Shown here one piece after another: positions 44,805-53,348 of a stretch of DNA of 64,000 bases; within the stretch, counting starts at the first letter, position 1; every line of letters begins with the position of its first letter. This stretch comes from Komagataeibacter melomenusus. GTDB lineage: Bacteria; Pseudomonadota; Alphaproteobacteria; Acetobacterales; Acetobacteraceae. The DNA is taken from contig NZ_JABJWC010000006.1 of the NCBI RefSeq assembly GCF_013155395.1, forward strand, positions 58,681 to 122,680, written 5' to 3'. The notes below the pieces were generated by a model, which saw nothing but the letters and a program-made list of their open reading frames with translations, searched no databases and was not told where the DNA came from. Position numbers and translations under genes: made by a program.

Positions 44805-46214
44805 TTATCCGCGCGATGCGGGCAGCACGCCCCACAGCGCCGCAACACCTGCAAAGACCAGCAGCGATGCCACCAGAGTCATGAGGCTCCAGCTCCGCAG
44901 CCCCTCGCGCACGCTCACGCCGCACAGCCGTGTTACGATCCAGAACCCCGCGTCATTGACATGCGACAGCGCCATGCCCCCCGCCCCCATGGCCAGCGCC
45001 ATCAGCGCCAGATGGGTCTGGTCAAGGTGCAGGCGGCCAATCATGGGGCCGAGAATGCCTGCCGTGGTCATCAGCGCCACGGTGGTCGGCCCCTGGGCTA
45101 CGCGCAGGATCATGGTCAGCACGAAGGCCAGCACCAGCAGCGGCAGGCCGGTAGAAGCCAGCAGGCCGCCCAGCGCATCGCCCACGCCACTGCCCACCAG
45201 CACCTGCGCAAACGCGCCCCCCGCCCCGGTAATGAGGATGATGATGGCCGTGCCCGGCAGGGCGGCGGCCACGACATCAGACACGGTGGCCAGCGCCATG
45301 CCGCGCCGCAGCCCCAGCAGCCACGCGCAGAGCAGCACGTCCAGCCCCAGCGCCACGAAGGGAATGCCGGTAAAGACCAGCACCGTGCGCAACCGCCCTG
45401 AGCCCATCAGTTCGCCCGCCAGCGTGCCCGCCACCATCAGCACCACTGGCACGGCAATGACGCCCAGGATCTCGCCCACGCCCACCGGGCGGCGCGCGGT
45501 GGCTAGCATGAAGGCAGAAGCCGCGTCATGCCCCGCCCCCTGCCCCGGTGCCGGCATGCGGGCTTCGTCCACCACGGCACGGATATCGGGCGCGCAGCCC
45601 AGCGGTTGCGCCATGATGGGCCGGGTCAGCCCATAGGTCAGCACCGTGGCCACCGCTGCCAGCGGCAGGCCAAGCAGCAGCATGTGCCCCGCCCCCACGC
45701 CCAGGGCTGCCGCAACCGCCACCGCACCGGGGTGGGGCGGCAGCAGGGCATGGACGGTGAGCATGGTCACCGCCATGGGAATGCCGAACACGGCGGGCAC
45801 GCGACCCGTCTGCCGCGCCATGCCATAGACCAGCGGCATGAGCATGATCACGCCCACCTCGAAAAACACCGGAATGCCCACGCCAAAGGCGGCAATGACC
45901 AGGGCGAGCGGCACATGGGCGGGGCCTGCGCGGCGGATCAGCGCATTGGCCACGGTTGCCGCCCCGCCCGAGAGGTCAACCATGCGCCCGATCATGGCCC
46001 CGAAGGCCACGATAATGGCGATATGGCCCATGATGCGGCCCATGCTGCCCTGAATGGCATCGGCCAGCCTTGCAACGGGCATGCCGGTAAGCAGGGCCAC
46101 GGCCACGGCCACCACCAGCAGGGCGATGAAGGGATGCAGCCGGAATTTGAGGATAAGCAGGAGCAGGACGGCAATGGAGCCAATGCCGGTCAGGATCAGC
46201 GCGAGCGGAGTCAT
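44805..46214 (-). CDS. GntP-family gluconate/organic-anion:H+ symporter
   Basis: 469 residues with about 12-14 hydrophobic helices. The family signatures are visible: FFEVGVIMLMPLVYGMARQT near 115-134, TVHALLPPHPGAVAV near 153, GGAFAQVL and SHVNDAGFWIV near the C-terminus. It moves gluconate-type sugar acids with protons across the inner membrane. Gluconate is a typical oxidation product of acetic acid bacteria. Start ATG 46214 has only a weak GGGA site. Confidence 0.92.
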   Translation of the reverse strand: MTPLALILTGIGSIAVLLLLILKFRLHPFIALLVVAVAVALLTGMPVARLADAIQGSMGRIMGHIAIIVAFGAMIGRMVDLSGGAATVANALIRRAGPAHVPLALVIAAFGVGIPVFFEVGVIMLMPLVYGMARQTGRVPAVFGIPMAVTMLTVHALLPPHPGAVAVAAALGVGAGHMLLLGLPLAAVATVLTYGLTRPIMAQPLGCAPDIRAVVDEARMPAPGQGAGHDAASAFMLATARRPVGVGEILGVIAVPVVLMVAGTLAGELMGSGRLRTVLVFTGIPFVALGLDVLLCAWLLGLRRGMALATVSDVVAAALPGTAIIILITGAGGAFAQVLVGSGVGDALGGLLASTGLPLLVLAFVLTMILRVAQGPTTVALMTTAGILGPMIGRLHLDQTHLALMALAMGAGGMALSHVNDAGFWIVTRLCGVSVREGLRSWSLMTLVASLLVFAGVAALWGVLPASRG

Positions 46215-46660
46215 GGGGCGGTCCCGTGCGTGAGAGCGGCCAGTCTCGTCCAGCCAGACGCGCCTTTTAAGGGGCTGGCCTGCACAAAAGCAACAGCCTT
46301 GCGCCCCTGCCCCGAAAAGACAGCCACAAGCCCCCCACGGCATGCCTCATGTCAGGGCGGTCATCACCGTTTCCGCAGGCCAGACTGGCCACCGCGCGCG
46401 ACTCACCCACAGGGCTGAAACTGCCGGGCCATGCTGGCCTGCCTCTCCCCCCCCCTCGGGCGCGGCAGGACCGCCGTGCATGCACAATATGCTGGCGTGA
46501 AAAATGGCCTGAAACCCGGGGTTTGCCCGGCTCGCTGCCCCTACGCCCGGCACGCAGCCGCTTTTCGGGCTTGACAGCGTGCCGCCCTGTCCTCATTACG
46601 CGCCACCGGTTACGCACCGCAGTCGCTTTTTTGGGCCTTCACGCCCCGGGACGTCACGCC
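46215..46660. other. Intergenic, no gene seen
   Basis: 446 GC-rich bases between the divergent GntP and small membrane-protein genes. Frames across it look like shadows. Two promoters must lie here, but I see no clear consensus. Confidence 0.35.
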
Positions 46661-46840
46661 ATGACAACCATGCTCAATCCATTCCTGTCGCCCGCACGCA
46701 GCCCGGCCACGCGCCGCGCCGTGACGCATGTGGCGCGCTTCATCCGCGAGGCCTGGATCGTGCCGATGGTGGTCATGGGCAGCATGCTGTGCGGGGGCGT
46801 GTTCACCCTGCTCTCGCACCTGCTGGGCCACTCGGGATAA
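46661..46840 (+). CDS. Small membrane protein
   Basis: 59 residues with one hydrophobic segment (WIVPMVVMGSMLCGGVFTLL) after a basic N-terminus. No family is known. A hairpin terminator follows directly. No good ribosome site is visible, so confidence is moderate. Confidence 0.45.
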   Translation: MTTMLNPFLSPARSPATRRAVTHVARFIREAWIVPMVVMGSMLCGGVFTLLSHLLGHSG

Positions 46841-46845
46841 AAAAA

Positions 46846-46873
46846 ACGCCGCCCTTGTGCAGCCGGGCGGCGT
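46846..46873 (-). terminator. Bidirectional hairpin terminator
   Basis: Stem ACGCCGCCC/GGGCGGCGT, 9 base pairs with a 10-base loop. On the minus strand it is followed by seven T, so it should end the transcript of the 47458-46931 gene. On the plus strand TCTTTC follows the small membrane-protein gene. Confidence 0.75.
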
Positions 46874-46879
46874 CTTTCA

Positions 46880-46911
46880 AAAATAGGATCGATTTAAAAT
46901 AGGATCGATTT
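46880..46911. repeat. Perfect 16-bp tandem duplication
   Basis: AAAATAGGATCGATTT occurs twice head to tail immediately after the terminator hairpin. It could be a replication slippage product. No function is evident. Confidence 0.8.
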
Positions 46912-46930
46912 CTGGCCCCCGACAGGGTGC

Positions 46931-47458
46931 TCAGCGGGCGGCCTGCCGCGTGGCGTGGTGGCTGTCAGCCTTCCTGGGTGGTTCCGCCAGCCAGTGAATG
47001 CGGACCTGACGCAGCTCGAAATTGCGCTGGCCCTGCACGCCCATATCCCCAAACGGGTCATAGACCACGCCGGTCACATCGGCACGGCACTGCTCGTGCT
47101 GGCCCGTATCGCCACAGATCTGCTGTGCCTTGCGAAAGGAGGCTTCCTCCATCGTGGGGCCATCGAGCGGTATGGCGCCGTTCCAGTCCACCTTGCCCGG
47201 CAGGTCGGCAATGCGGAAGGTCGCGCAATCCGCCCCGCCCGCATTGGCGGAGGTGATGGTGCATCCCTCGATGCGCACGGGCTTGCCCACGTACTGCGCC
47301 GCCTGCGCCTGAAAGGCGGCGACATCAAGCGTGGGTGGCGGCGGCGCGGGCGGAGCGCCATGCCCCCTGGGCTCGCGCGCCTGGGCGGGTGCGCAGGCCA
47401 CGCCCGTGGCCATGAGAGCCAGCCCGGCCAGCACACCAAGATGAAAACGTCGCCTCAC
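46931..47458 (-). CDS. Hypothetical secreted protein
   Basis: 175 residues. Signal peptide is about the first 27 (FHLGVLAGLALMATGVACAP then AQA). A Pro-rich linker precedes TLDVAAFQAQAAQYVGKPVR and IEGCTITSANAGG, and three Cys lie in the mature part. GTG 47458 has GGAAGGA nine bases upstream. The longer TTG start is less likely. No family is firm, although the domain looks like a small OB-type periplasmic fold. Confidence 0.7.
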   Translation of the reverse strand: MRRRFHLGVLAGLALMATGVACAPAQAREPRGHGAPPAPPPPTLDVAAFQAQAAQYVGKPVRIEGCTITSANAGGADCATFRIADLPGKVDWNGAIPLDGPTMEEASFRKAQQICGDTGQHEQCRADVTGVVYDPFGDMGVQGQRNFELRQVRIHWLAEPPRKADSHHATRQAAR

Positions 47459-47587
47459 GTCGTGTCGTCCTTCCGTCAAGAAATCAGCCTGCGGCCTGCA
47501 TTCAACAGCCAGTTTTTGCCATACACACGCCGGTTGTCACCACAACGCAACGTGCGGGCAGCCATGCATGCGCGGCTGGACGGCGGC

Positions 47588-48199
47588 TCAGAACGGCGAG
47601 GATTTCTGCCCGGCCCCCTGCCCGAGATCGGCAAAATGCTGGGTTTCCGCGCAGCCACGGAAGCGGTCGAGCACGGGAACGCTACCCGCGAGATTGACGC
47701 TGAGCGGCGGCTGGTTGCCAAAGCGCACCACCGCGAGGTGCTGGCGGGCCATGGCATCGAGCAGGCCGGTCATATCGGCTGCAGAAAGGCTGGCCATAAG
47801 CGTCGTGGCATCATTGGCCTGCATGTGAAAGACATGCGTATAGGCGCCGACCGTGACCGTCATGTCGCCTTTTTCGCCATTGGCCAGGGTCCAGTGATCA
47901 TCCGCGCTGCGCACCTGCAGCGAGTCGGCATCGGCGCGGAACATCAGGATCTCGCTTTCCGACCCGGCGATGCACAGGTCGGTATGCACCCCGGCATCGG
48001 GCGTGTGATGGATGGCGACCCAGCCGCCGCCATGTTCATCAACCAGCATCTGCGACGGGCTGGGACCGCTGGTTTCATCCTGCGGCTGCATGGCCACCGG
48101 CATGGCACGCGCCGTGTCATCATAAGACTGCGCCCATGCACCGCCCGGCAGGCCAAGACAGGCGAGGCAACCCAGAAGAACCTTAAATTTCGTGCTCAC
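47588..48199 (-). CDS. Hypothetical secreted protein
   Basis: 203 residues from GTG 48199 with a signal peptide (FKVLLGCLACLGLPGGAWAQ). The mature domain has AIHHTPDAGVHTDLCIAGS and two other Cys. An upstream ATG at 48259 would lengthen it by 20 residues. The proteins at 46931, 48527 and 50019 are of the same general kind (small exported), but no shared motif is visible. Confidence 0.6.
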   Translation of the reverse strand: MSTKFKVLLGCLACLGLPGGAWAQSYDDTARAMPVAMQPQDETSGPSPSQMLVDEHGGGWVAIHHTPDAGVHTDLCIAGSESEILMFRADADSLQVRSADDHWTLANGEKGDMTVTVGAYTHVFHMQANDATTLMASLSAADMTGLLDAMARQHLAVVRFGNQPPLSVNLAGSVPVLDRFRGCAETQHFADLGQGAGQKSSPF

Positions 48200-48526
48200 T
48201 TTGCGACAATCCCATTGCAACAAGGACCGACGAATCGGAATGGTGGACGGTTTCAGCATCACCCAGGCGTGATGTTGACATATATTGTCATAATTGTGGA
48301 TAAGGAAAGGGCCCTGCCCTCTCTGCGACAAAGCATGTCTCTCCACCCAGCCGATGCCTGCCACGCAGCGAGCCATAATAATAGTAAAGAAGATTTTCAT
48401 TTTCGCGCCCTGACAGCCCCCGGACACAGCCGCCGTGCGTGCGCGGCATTGGCCTGCGGGCGCAGGGCCGTTATCATGCGGCTCCCTCGCACTGTTTTTT
48501 CATGGATCTGGAAGGAAAAAGCCGGG
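48200..48526. promoter_or_regulatory. Divergent intergenic region with a palindrome
   Basis: 327 bases between two divergent secreted-protein genes. It contains the perfect dyad TGACATATATTGTCA (48276-48290), with TTGACA at 48275-48280 as a possible -35 box. Nothing else is recognisable. The dyad could be a dimeric regulator site. Confidence 0.4.
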
Positions 48527-49447
48527 ATGCGCCTGTTACCTGCTGCCATCCTGGCAATCGGAACCCTCTGCGCCGCCACACAGGCGCGCGCCGCCGATCC
48601 GGACTGGATCTTTGCCAATAGCGGCCCCGGCGGGCAGCCCATGATCATATCGCACCAGGGCACGCTTGACGTGATGTTCTACCGCGCGGCCAGCGGCACG
48701 CTGGGCATTGCCTTTCACCAGCGCCACGGCAAGTACCGCAACCCCAAGGGGGTGGAAACCGCCATGGCGATGATCGGCAAGTTCACCATAGCCCTCCAGA
48801 CCTTCCTGACCGGCCAGAAATGGGACACCGCCGGCGGCGACCTCAAGCCCGACACCGTGCCCGACATGATCAACGCGCTGAAAAACGCGGGTACCGGCGC
48901 GCTCATCCCCTTCGAGCATGATCCGGTTTCGTTTTCGCTCAAGGGCGCGATGCCAGCACTCGAGGATCTGGCCCATTACGCCATGGCCCATGGCGAGAGC
49001 CTGCCACCACCGCTTGAACCCGCCGTTGCCACAGCCCCCGCCCAGCCGGGGCCGGACATAGAAAAACTGGCCCACCACCCCTATGACACCCAGCACGGGC
49101 GCAGGGTGGCGCTGCCGCAATACGACATTGCCGCCAACTGCGACCGCGCCCATGTGGAAATGCTCGATACGGATGGCGAATGCGTCAGCGCCGAGCAGAA
49201 AAGCCAGGCCACGCTGGGCGCGCACTGGACCGGCTATGACAGCGACCTGCGCGGGGCGTGCCTGTCCCTGGTCAATGATCCGGGGCGGCTGGAGAAATAC
49301 CAGGCGCTGCTCATGTGCCTCTCGCGCTATCAGGATGACCGGCGGCAGTGGCAGCTCGTATCGGGTTCAAGCGGCAGCGACGACATCCTGCCCGCCAGGA
49401 ACGCGGCGCCCGCCGCGGCAGGACAGGCCCCTGGCCAGAAACCGTAA
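48527..49447 (+). CDS. Hypothetical secreted protein
   Basis: 306 residues with a signal peptide (MRLLPAAILAIGTLCAATQA then RA-ADPDW). The start is fixed by GGAAGGA about ten bases before ATG 48527. The very long open frame extending far upstream is not used. The mature part has four Cys and a Pro/Ala-rich linker near 195. The C-terminal region ends APAAAGQAPGQKP and looks disordered. A C-terminal stretch SRYQDDRRQWQLVSG may form an amphipathic helix. No family is recognised. Confidence 0.65.
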   Translation: MRLLPAAILAIGTLCAATQARAADPDWIFANSGPGGQPMIISHQGTLDVMFYRAASGTLGIAFHQRHGKYRNPKGVETAMAMIGKFTIALQTFLTGQKWDTAGGDLKPDTVPDMINALKNAGTGALIPFEHDPVSFSLKGAMPALEDLAHYAMAHGESLPPPLEPAVATAPAQPGPDIEKLAHHPYDTQHGRRVALPQYDIAANCDRAHVEMLDTDGECVSAEQKSQATLGAHWTGYDSDLRGACLSLVNDPGRLEKYQALLMCLSRYQDDRRQWQLVSGSSGSDDILPARNAAPAAAGQAPGQKP

Positions 49448-49495
49448 AAGTGCCTGGTGAAGCGTTTTTTGAAAAAAGGCGACACCCGAAAACTG
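49446..49495 (+). repeat. Partial two-hairpin repeat
   Basis: AAAAGTGCCTGGTGAAGCG, then TTTTTTGAAAAAAGGCGACA and CCCGAAAACT. The halves of hairpins A and B are fused, with the middle deleted. It starts at the stop codon of the gene ending at 49447 and faces the minus-strand gene at 49554. Confidence 0.7.
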
Positions 49496-49553
49496 TCATG
49501 CCCTGCCGGCCCGCGGGAATGTGCAACCTGCGGGCGGGGCGGCCGTTTATCCG

Positions 49554-49922
49554 TCAGTCCGCCGCATTGTTGCGCCGCAGCGCCTGTATGAAAAAGATCA
49601 CGCCGCTGAGCAGCAGGCCGAACAGAACGACCAGGGGCTGCACGTAAAGCACCACCAGCACCACGAACAGCACCAGGAGGGCGCCGTATTTGAGCTTGCG
49701 GTCTTCGCTCGAGAACAGGTCGATGAACCCGTCTGAAATCAGGCGCAGGGCGGAATCGCTCCCTGCCGGGGTCACGCTCAGCCCCTGCTGCTCCAGCCGC
49801 TGCACAAAGGCACGGGCCTGCTCGCGCGCGGCGGGCGTGAGCGCGGGGGCTGGCGCCTCTCCCTTCAGGGCTGTTGCCACGGCATCGATCACCTGACTGT
49901 CCACAGTCGCCTCATCGCTCAT
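49554..49922 (-). CDS. Hypothetical membrane protein
   Basis: 122 residues with an N-terminal soluble helical part (about 1-75) and one or two membrane helices (YGALLVLFVVLVVLYVQPLV and on to VIFFIQAL). It ends with a basic RRNN anchor. No known family. Ribosome site weak. Confidence 0.6.
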   Translation of the reverse strand: MSDEATVDSQVIDAVATALKGEAPAPALTPAAREQARAFVQRLEQQGLSVTPAGSDSALRLISDGFIDLFSSEDRKLKYGALLVLFVVLVVLYVQPLVVLFGLLLSGVIFFIQALRRNNAAD

Positions 49923-50018
49923 TTTTATCTGTTCCCCAAGCCATGTGGTGCGTAAACCCCGGACCCATCCACCCGGTTATCCACATTATTTACCGTTTTA
50001 TCCACAGGCGGCGCGGAC

Positions 50019-50483
50019 TCACTCCCCCTCGGCATGCGTGGCCTTGCCGCAGGCAATCCGACGCCCGTCGCGCAGGGAGGGGTCGACCGTCATTTCGCCC
50101 CGCGGCACCGGGCCATCGGCAATGCGGTGGCCGGTGCCCATATGGCCCGACCAGGTGGAATAGGCCATTGTGCGATAGGTATCGCCCGCGCAGTTATAGA
50201 CGACGGAAAACCGCACCGAGGCAAAAGGCAGCCCGTGGCGGATCATGTCCTCGTCAAAATCCTGGATGAACGTGGCCGACGAATGGGTGCCACGCGCCTG
50301 CACCGAAGCAAGGTCGATATATTCATTCACCTTGTTCTGGTACGGTGGCAGTTTCTGCAGGTTTGCCGCCATGTGCGGGGCGGGGGTGGCAGGTTCCTGC
50401 GCCAGTGCCGCCCGCGCGCCGCCCGTCAGGCCAGTACAGGCGAGTCCTCCGGCCATCACTGCCAACACTACCCTGTATCCCAT
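50019..50483 (-). CDS. Hypothetical secreted protein
   Basis: 154 residues. Signal peptide about 1-28 (LAVMAGGLACTGLTGGARAA). The mature domain reads YIDLASVQARGTHSSATFIQ then SVVYNCAGDTYRTM. This resembles small surface-adhesin-like or DUF proteins with a YDLxSV opening. ATG 50483 follows AGGGAGACA. The frame reaching to 50645 is not used. It is divergent from the aldose epimerase gene. Confidence 0.68.
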   Translation of the reverse strand: MGYRVVLAVMAGGLACTGLTGGARAALAQEPATPAPHMAANLQKLPPYQNKVNEYIDLASVQARGTHSSATFIQDFDEDMIRHGLPFASVRFSVVYNCAGDTYRTMAYSTWSGHMGTGHRIADGPVPRGEMTVDPSLRDGRRIACGKATHAEGE

Positions 50484-50626
50484 TGTCTCCCTTTCATATG
50501 CATGGGCAATGCCCATGCATGCCAGACCCTGTATCACGAGACTGTTTTGCAGGATCATGCCGGGAGCGGCAAGATAAACCACCCGCAAACACGTCGCATA
50601 TCGCGCCGCGCTGACAGGAAGATGCC

Positions 50627-51853
50627 ATGCAGGCCCTTTTTCCACGCACGAACGCCGCCCTGCTGGCCGCCGCCATGCTCATGGCGGGCACAGCCATGGC
50701 CCGGCCCACGCCCACCCTGACCCGCGCGCCATTTGGCACCACGCCCGACGGGCAGCCGGTCGAGCGGTTCACCCTGGACAACGCGCATGGCATGCGCGTG
50801 CAGGTACTGACCTATGGCGGCACCCTTTCCGCCATCGAGGCGCCGGACCGCACCGGCCATGTCGATGACGTGGTGCTGGGCTTCCCCACGCTGGCGGGCT
50901 ACACGGTAGACAGTGCGCAGGGGGGCCTGTTCTTTGGCGCGACGGTGGGGCGCGTGGCCAACCGCATTACGCGCGGCACCTTCGTGCTTGATGGCCAGCG
51001 CTACCATATTCCCCCCACCGAGGGCACGACCGCGCTGCATGGCGGCCGCAGGGGGTTTGACAAACAGGTCTGGACCGTGGAGGGCACAGAGCTTGCGGCG
51101 GACAGCGCCAGCGTGACCCTGAAACTCGTCAGCCCCGATGGGCAGGAAGGCTTTCCCGGCACGCTGACCACGCATGTCACCTTCGCGCTCAACACGCGCA
51201 ACGAGCTTTCACTGCACTACCGCGCCACGACGGACCGGCCCACGGTGGTCAACCTGACCAACCACAGCTATTTCAACCTGGGCGGCGAAGGCAGCGGCAC
51301 GGTGGAAAACCACGTGCTCCAGATCAATGCCGCCGCCTATACGCCCACCGATGCCAAGGCCCTGCCGCTGGGCACCATCGCCCCCGTGGCGGGCACGGCG
51401 CTCGACTTCCGCACGCCACAGCGCATTGGCGCGCGCCTGCGCGACAGCATGCCCCAGATGCTTCATGCCCACGGTTATGACCAGAACTGGGTTCTTAACC
51501 CCGCGCGCCCTGATGCGCCGGTCTCAGGCACACCGGCCTCAGGCGCGCCGGTGACTGGCGCGCCAGTGCTGGCCGCCCGCCTGAGCGACCCGGCATCGGG
51601 CCGGGTGATGGACGTGCTGACCACCCAGCCCGGCCTGCAGGCCTATACGGCCAATTCGCTTGATGGCGCCTATGCCGGGCCTTCAGGCCGCACGTACCGG
51701 CAGGGCGATGCCATAGCGCTTGAAACCCAGCATTACCCCGACAGCCCCAACCACCCGGACTTCCCCTCGATCACGCTGCGCCCGGGCCAGACATATGATG
51801 AAACAACCATCTATCGCCTTGGCGTGGAACCGGTTTCAGCCTCCGCGCCTTGA
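50627..51853 (+). CDS. galM: Aldose 1-epimerase (mutarotase), exported
   Basis: 408-residue galactose-mutarotase-fold enzyme interconverting alpha and beta sugar anomers. Signal peptide about 1-25 (ALLAAAMLMAGTAMA). TYGGTLSAIEAPDR near 62-75, VGRVANRITRG near 107-117, LHGGRRGFD near 138-146 and NLTNHSYFNLGG near 205-216 with the catalytic His, then HGYDQNWVL and the late Glu in IALETQHYPD. An insertion of short Pro/Ser/Gly repeats (about 304-320) interrupts the middle. Export fits periplasmic sugar oxidation in acetic acid bacteria. Confidence 0.93.
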   Translation: MQALFPRTNAALLAAAMLMAGTAMARPTPTLTRAPFGTTPDGQPVERFTLDNAHGMRVQVLTYGGTLSAIEAPDRTGHVDDVVLGFPTLAGYTVDSAQGGLFFGATVGRVANRITRGTFVLDGQRYHIPPTEGTTALHGGRRGFDKQVWTVEGTELAADSASVTLKLVSPDGQEGFPGTLTTHVTFALNTRNELSLHYRATTDRPTVVNLTNHSYFNLGGEGSGTVENHVLQINAAAYTPTDAKALPLGTIAPVAGTALDFRTPQRIGARLRDSMPQMLHAHGYDQNWVLNPARPDAPVSGTPASGAPVTGAPVLAARLSDPASGRVMDVLTTQPGLQAYTANSLDGAYAGPSGRTYRQGDAIALETQHYPDSPNHPDFPSITLRPGQTYDETTIYRLGVEPVSASAP

Positions 51854-51934
51854 ATATGCGCAGAAAGGCTTTGATTCAGGCAGCAATATCCTTACATACC
51901 TCGCCATATCGTGATCGAAGGACGCAAACCCTCA

Positions 51935-52108
51935 ATGAAAAAAATTACCGTTCTGCTGCTTCTTGCAGGGCTGGCGGCCTGCCAGTCCGCCCGCCCGCCC
52001 AGCGATCCCGACCAGAGCGGCGGCGTGGGCGGCATGACCGGATCACCCGGCCAGGACTCGCTCAGTGACGGGCCGGGTGGCTCAGGCGGCCCCGGCATGG
52101 GCGGCTAG
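51935..52108 (+). CDS. Small putative lipoprotein
   Basis: 57 residues: MKKITVLLLLAGLAACQSAR with the lipobox LAAC, then a Gly/Ser/Pro-rich acidic tail. GAAGGA lies about eleven bases before ATG 51935. A GTG at 51911 would add 8 residues. Function unknown. Confidence 0.65.
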   Translation: MKKITVLLLLAGLAACQSARPPSDPDQSGGVGGMTGSPGQDSLSDGPGGSGGPGMGG

Positions 52109-52168
52109 GCCGCACGCCCCCGGTGGGTACTGCGCCGGAGTGCTGCGTCGGGGTGCTGCGCCGGGCGC

Positions 52169-52360
52169 TCAGTCGCGCCCGCCACTTATGTTGATAATGC
52201 CCAGCCCCAGCAGGCCAAGCCCCGCAAGTCCTTCGGCCACCATCCATGAGATGGGGCCAATGCCATCAGCCGTCATGCCGCGCACCAGCACGCCCACGCT
52301 GCCCATCATCAGCAGCAGGGACACGATGGTCCCCCATTTCACGATCTTGCTGCGGTTCAT
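52169..52360 (-). CDS. Small membrane protein
   Basis: 63 residues, starting MNRSKIVKWGTIVSLLLMMG, with two hydrophobic segments and a short polar end NISGGRD. No family. Convergent with the lipoprotein gene. Confidence 0.55.
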   Translation of the reverse strand: MNRSKIVKWGTIVSLLLMMGSVGVLVRGMTADGIGPISWMVAEGLAGLGLLGLGIINISGGRD

Positions 52361-52601
52361 CAAATCTCTTCGCTGTCTGTCTGGCCGCTTCCCGGAGGGG
52401 CGGGTCTTCGTACTTCTATCACCATGTGACGCCAACCGTCCAAACCCGGCATGCGCGGCGGCAATGCGCCTGCCGCGCAGCAGCGCCGCACTCATGCAGT
52501 TGTGATACCCGCCCCGGCCACTTTCATGCTTGCATTTCGTTACAGGAACAGGCTGGCCCCGTGGCCTGCCCCCTGTGCCAAAGCACTCAAGGAGCACGGC
52601 C

Positions 52602-52718
52602 ATGCAGATACTGACAGCCCCCGCGCCCGGCGCCGAATGGTCCAGCCGCATGATGCACCTGATGCGGGCCTGCATGGCGTATCCATACGCCTTCCTGCGC
52701 CTGTGGGATGGCGACTGA
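52602..52718 (+). CDS. Very small protein (38 aa)
   Basis: AAGGAG lies seven bases before ATG 52602. The frame of 38 codons has four Met and the end PYAFLRLWDGD. It is short enough to be chance, but the ribosome site is good. Its stop is 13 bases from the stop of the convergent 58-residue gene. No family. Confidence 0.4.
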   Translation: MQILTAPAPGAEWSSRMMHLMRACMAYPYAFLRLWDGD

Positions 52719-52731
52719 CCACACGCTCCGT

Positions 52732-52908
52732 TTATTCGTGGCGCAGGACACTGGCCGGGAACCAGGCATCATTGCCGGTGCTGTCATTGCGCACGCGAAC
52801 CTGGCCGTTTTCAATCATTTCCACGATGGCGCCCTTGAAGCCACGCTGTTCGGGTTTGACCGCCGCATCATCCTTCACCACCACGATATCGCCGTCCTTG
52901 AAATCCAT
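52732..52908 (-). CDS. Small conserved-looking protein (58 aa)
   Basis: A 58-codon gene with GGAGAAGGG just before ATG 52908. The protein reads MDFKDGDIVVVKDDAAVKPE, then GAIVEMIENGQVRVRN and a tail ending FPASVLRHE. The pattern of short beta strands around GDIVVVK resembles an SH3-like fold that may bind nucleic acid or protein. No catalytic motif. The frame is convincing, with balanced composition. Confidence 0.65.
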   Translation of the reverse strand: MDFKDGDIVVVKDDAAVKPEQRGFKGAIVEMIENGQVRVRNDSTGNDAWFPASVLRHE

Positions 52909-53086
52909 CAGCCCTTCTCCTTTCCCTTCTCCGCGTTGAAATGCCTACGCACATCATGCCAGCGCCCGGGCGCGCTGCAAGCCACTGATCTGCCCCGGCA
53001 TACCACATCCGCGCAAAAAACAGGTTGCGCACGCCCCGACGCATTCCGACATGAACGGGAACGACATCTTTTTATGGAGCCCGTTC

Positions 53087-53248
53087 ATGTCCGCAGACCA
53101 TCACATGCCCTCCACCACCGATCTTGAGCGTGAACTCGAGCAGGTGCGCCGCGATCATGCCATCGCCCTCAAGGACCGCCCCGAGCACGCCCATGCGCTG
53201 GCCGCACGCATGAAAAAGCTTGAAGACGACCTCGCCCGCGCAAAATAA
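53087..53248 (+). CDS. Small coiled-coil protein
   Basis: 53 residues, almost wholly charged and helical (TDLERELEQVRRDHAIALKD and on to LEDDLARAK), suitable for a short coiled coil. GGAG lies eight bases before ATG 53087. An ATG at 53051 would add 12 residues. Function unknown. A full repeat copy follows directly. Confidence 0.6.
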   Translation: MSADHHMPSTTDLERELEQVRRDHAIALKDRPEHAHALAARMKKLEDDLARAK

Positions 53249-53263
53249 GACCTAAAAAAAGAT

Positions 53264-53343
53264 AAAGGTTTTTGGTGAAGCTTCTTTCAAAAAGCTTTGA
53301 AAGAACGTCGTTTTTTGAAAAAGGCGGTAGCCGGAAACTTTTA
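53264..53343 (+). repeat. Two-hairpin intergenic repeat, full copy 4
   Basis: AAAGGTTTTTGGTGAAGC, hairpin A slightly mutated, then hairpin B with the left arm decayed (ACGTCGTTTTTTG) and right arm AAGGCGG, ending CCGGAAACTTTT. It lies between the convergent coiled-coil and PsiE genes. Confidence 0.85.
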
Positions 53344-53348
53344 TCCCT

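Noticed and set aside
44262..45401. 379-codon plus-strand frame spanning the repeat
   Set aside because: It overlaps UvrA-like and GntP genes in other frames and crosses the hairpin repeat. No family sequence.
46955..48526. Long plus-strand extension upstream of the secreted-protein gene
   Set aside because: It covers two minus-strand secreted-protein genes and lacks a start signal. The real gene starts at 48527 behind GGAAGGA.
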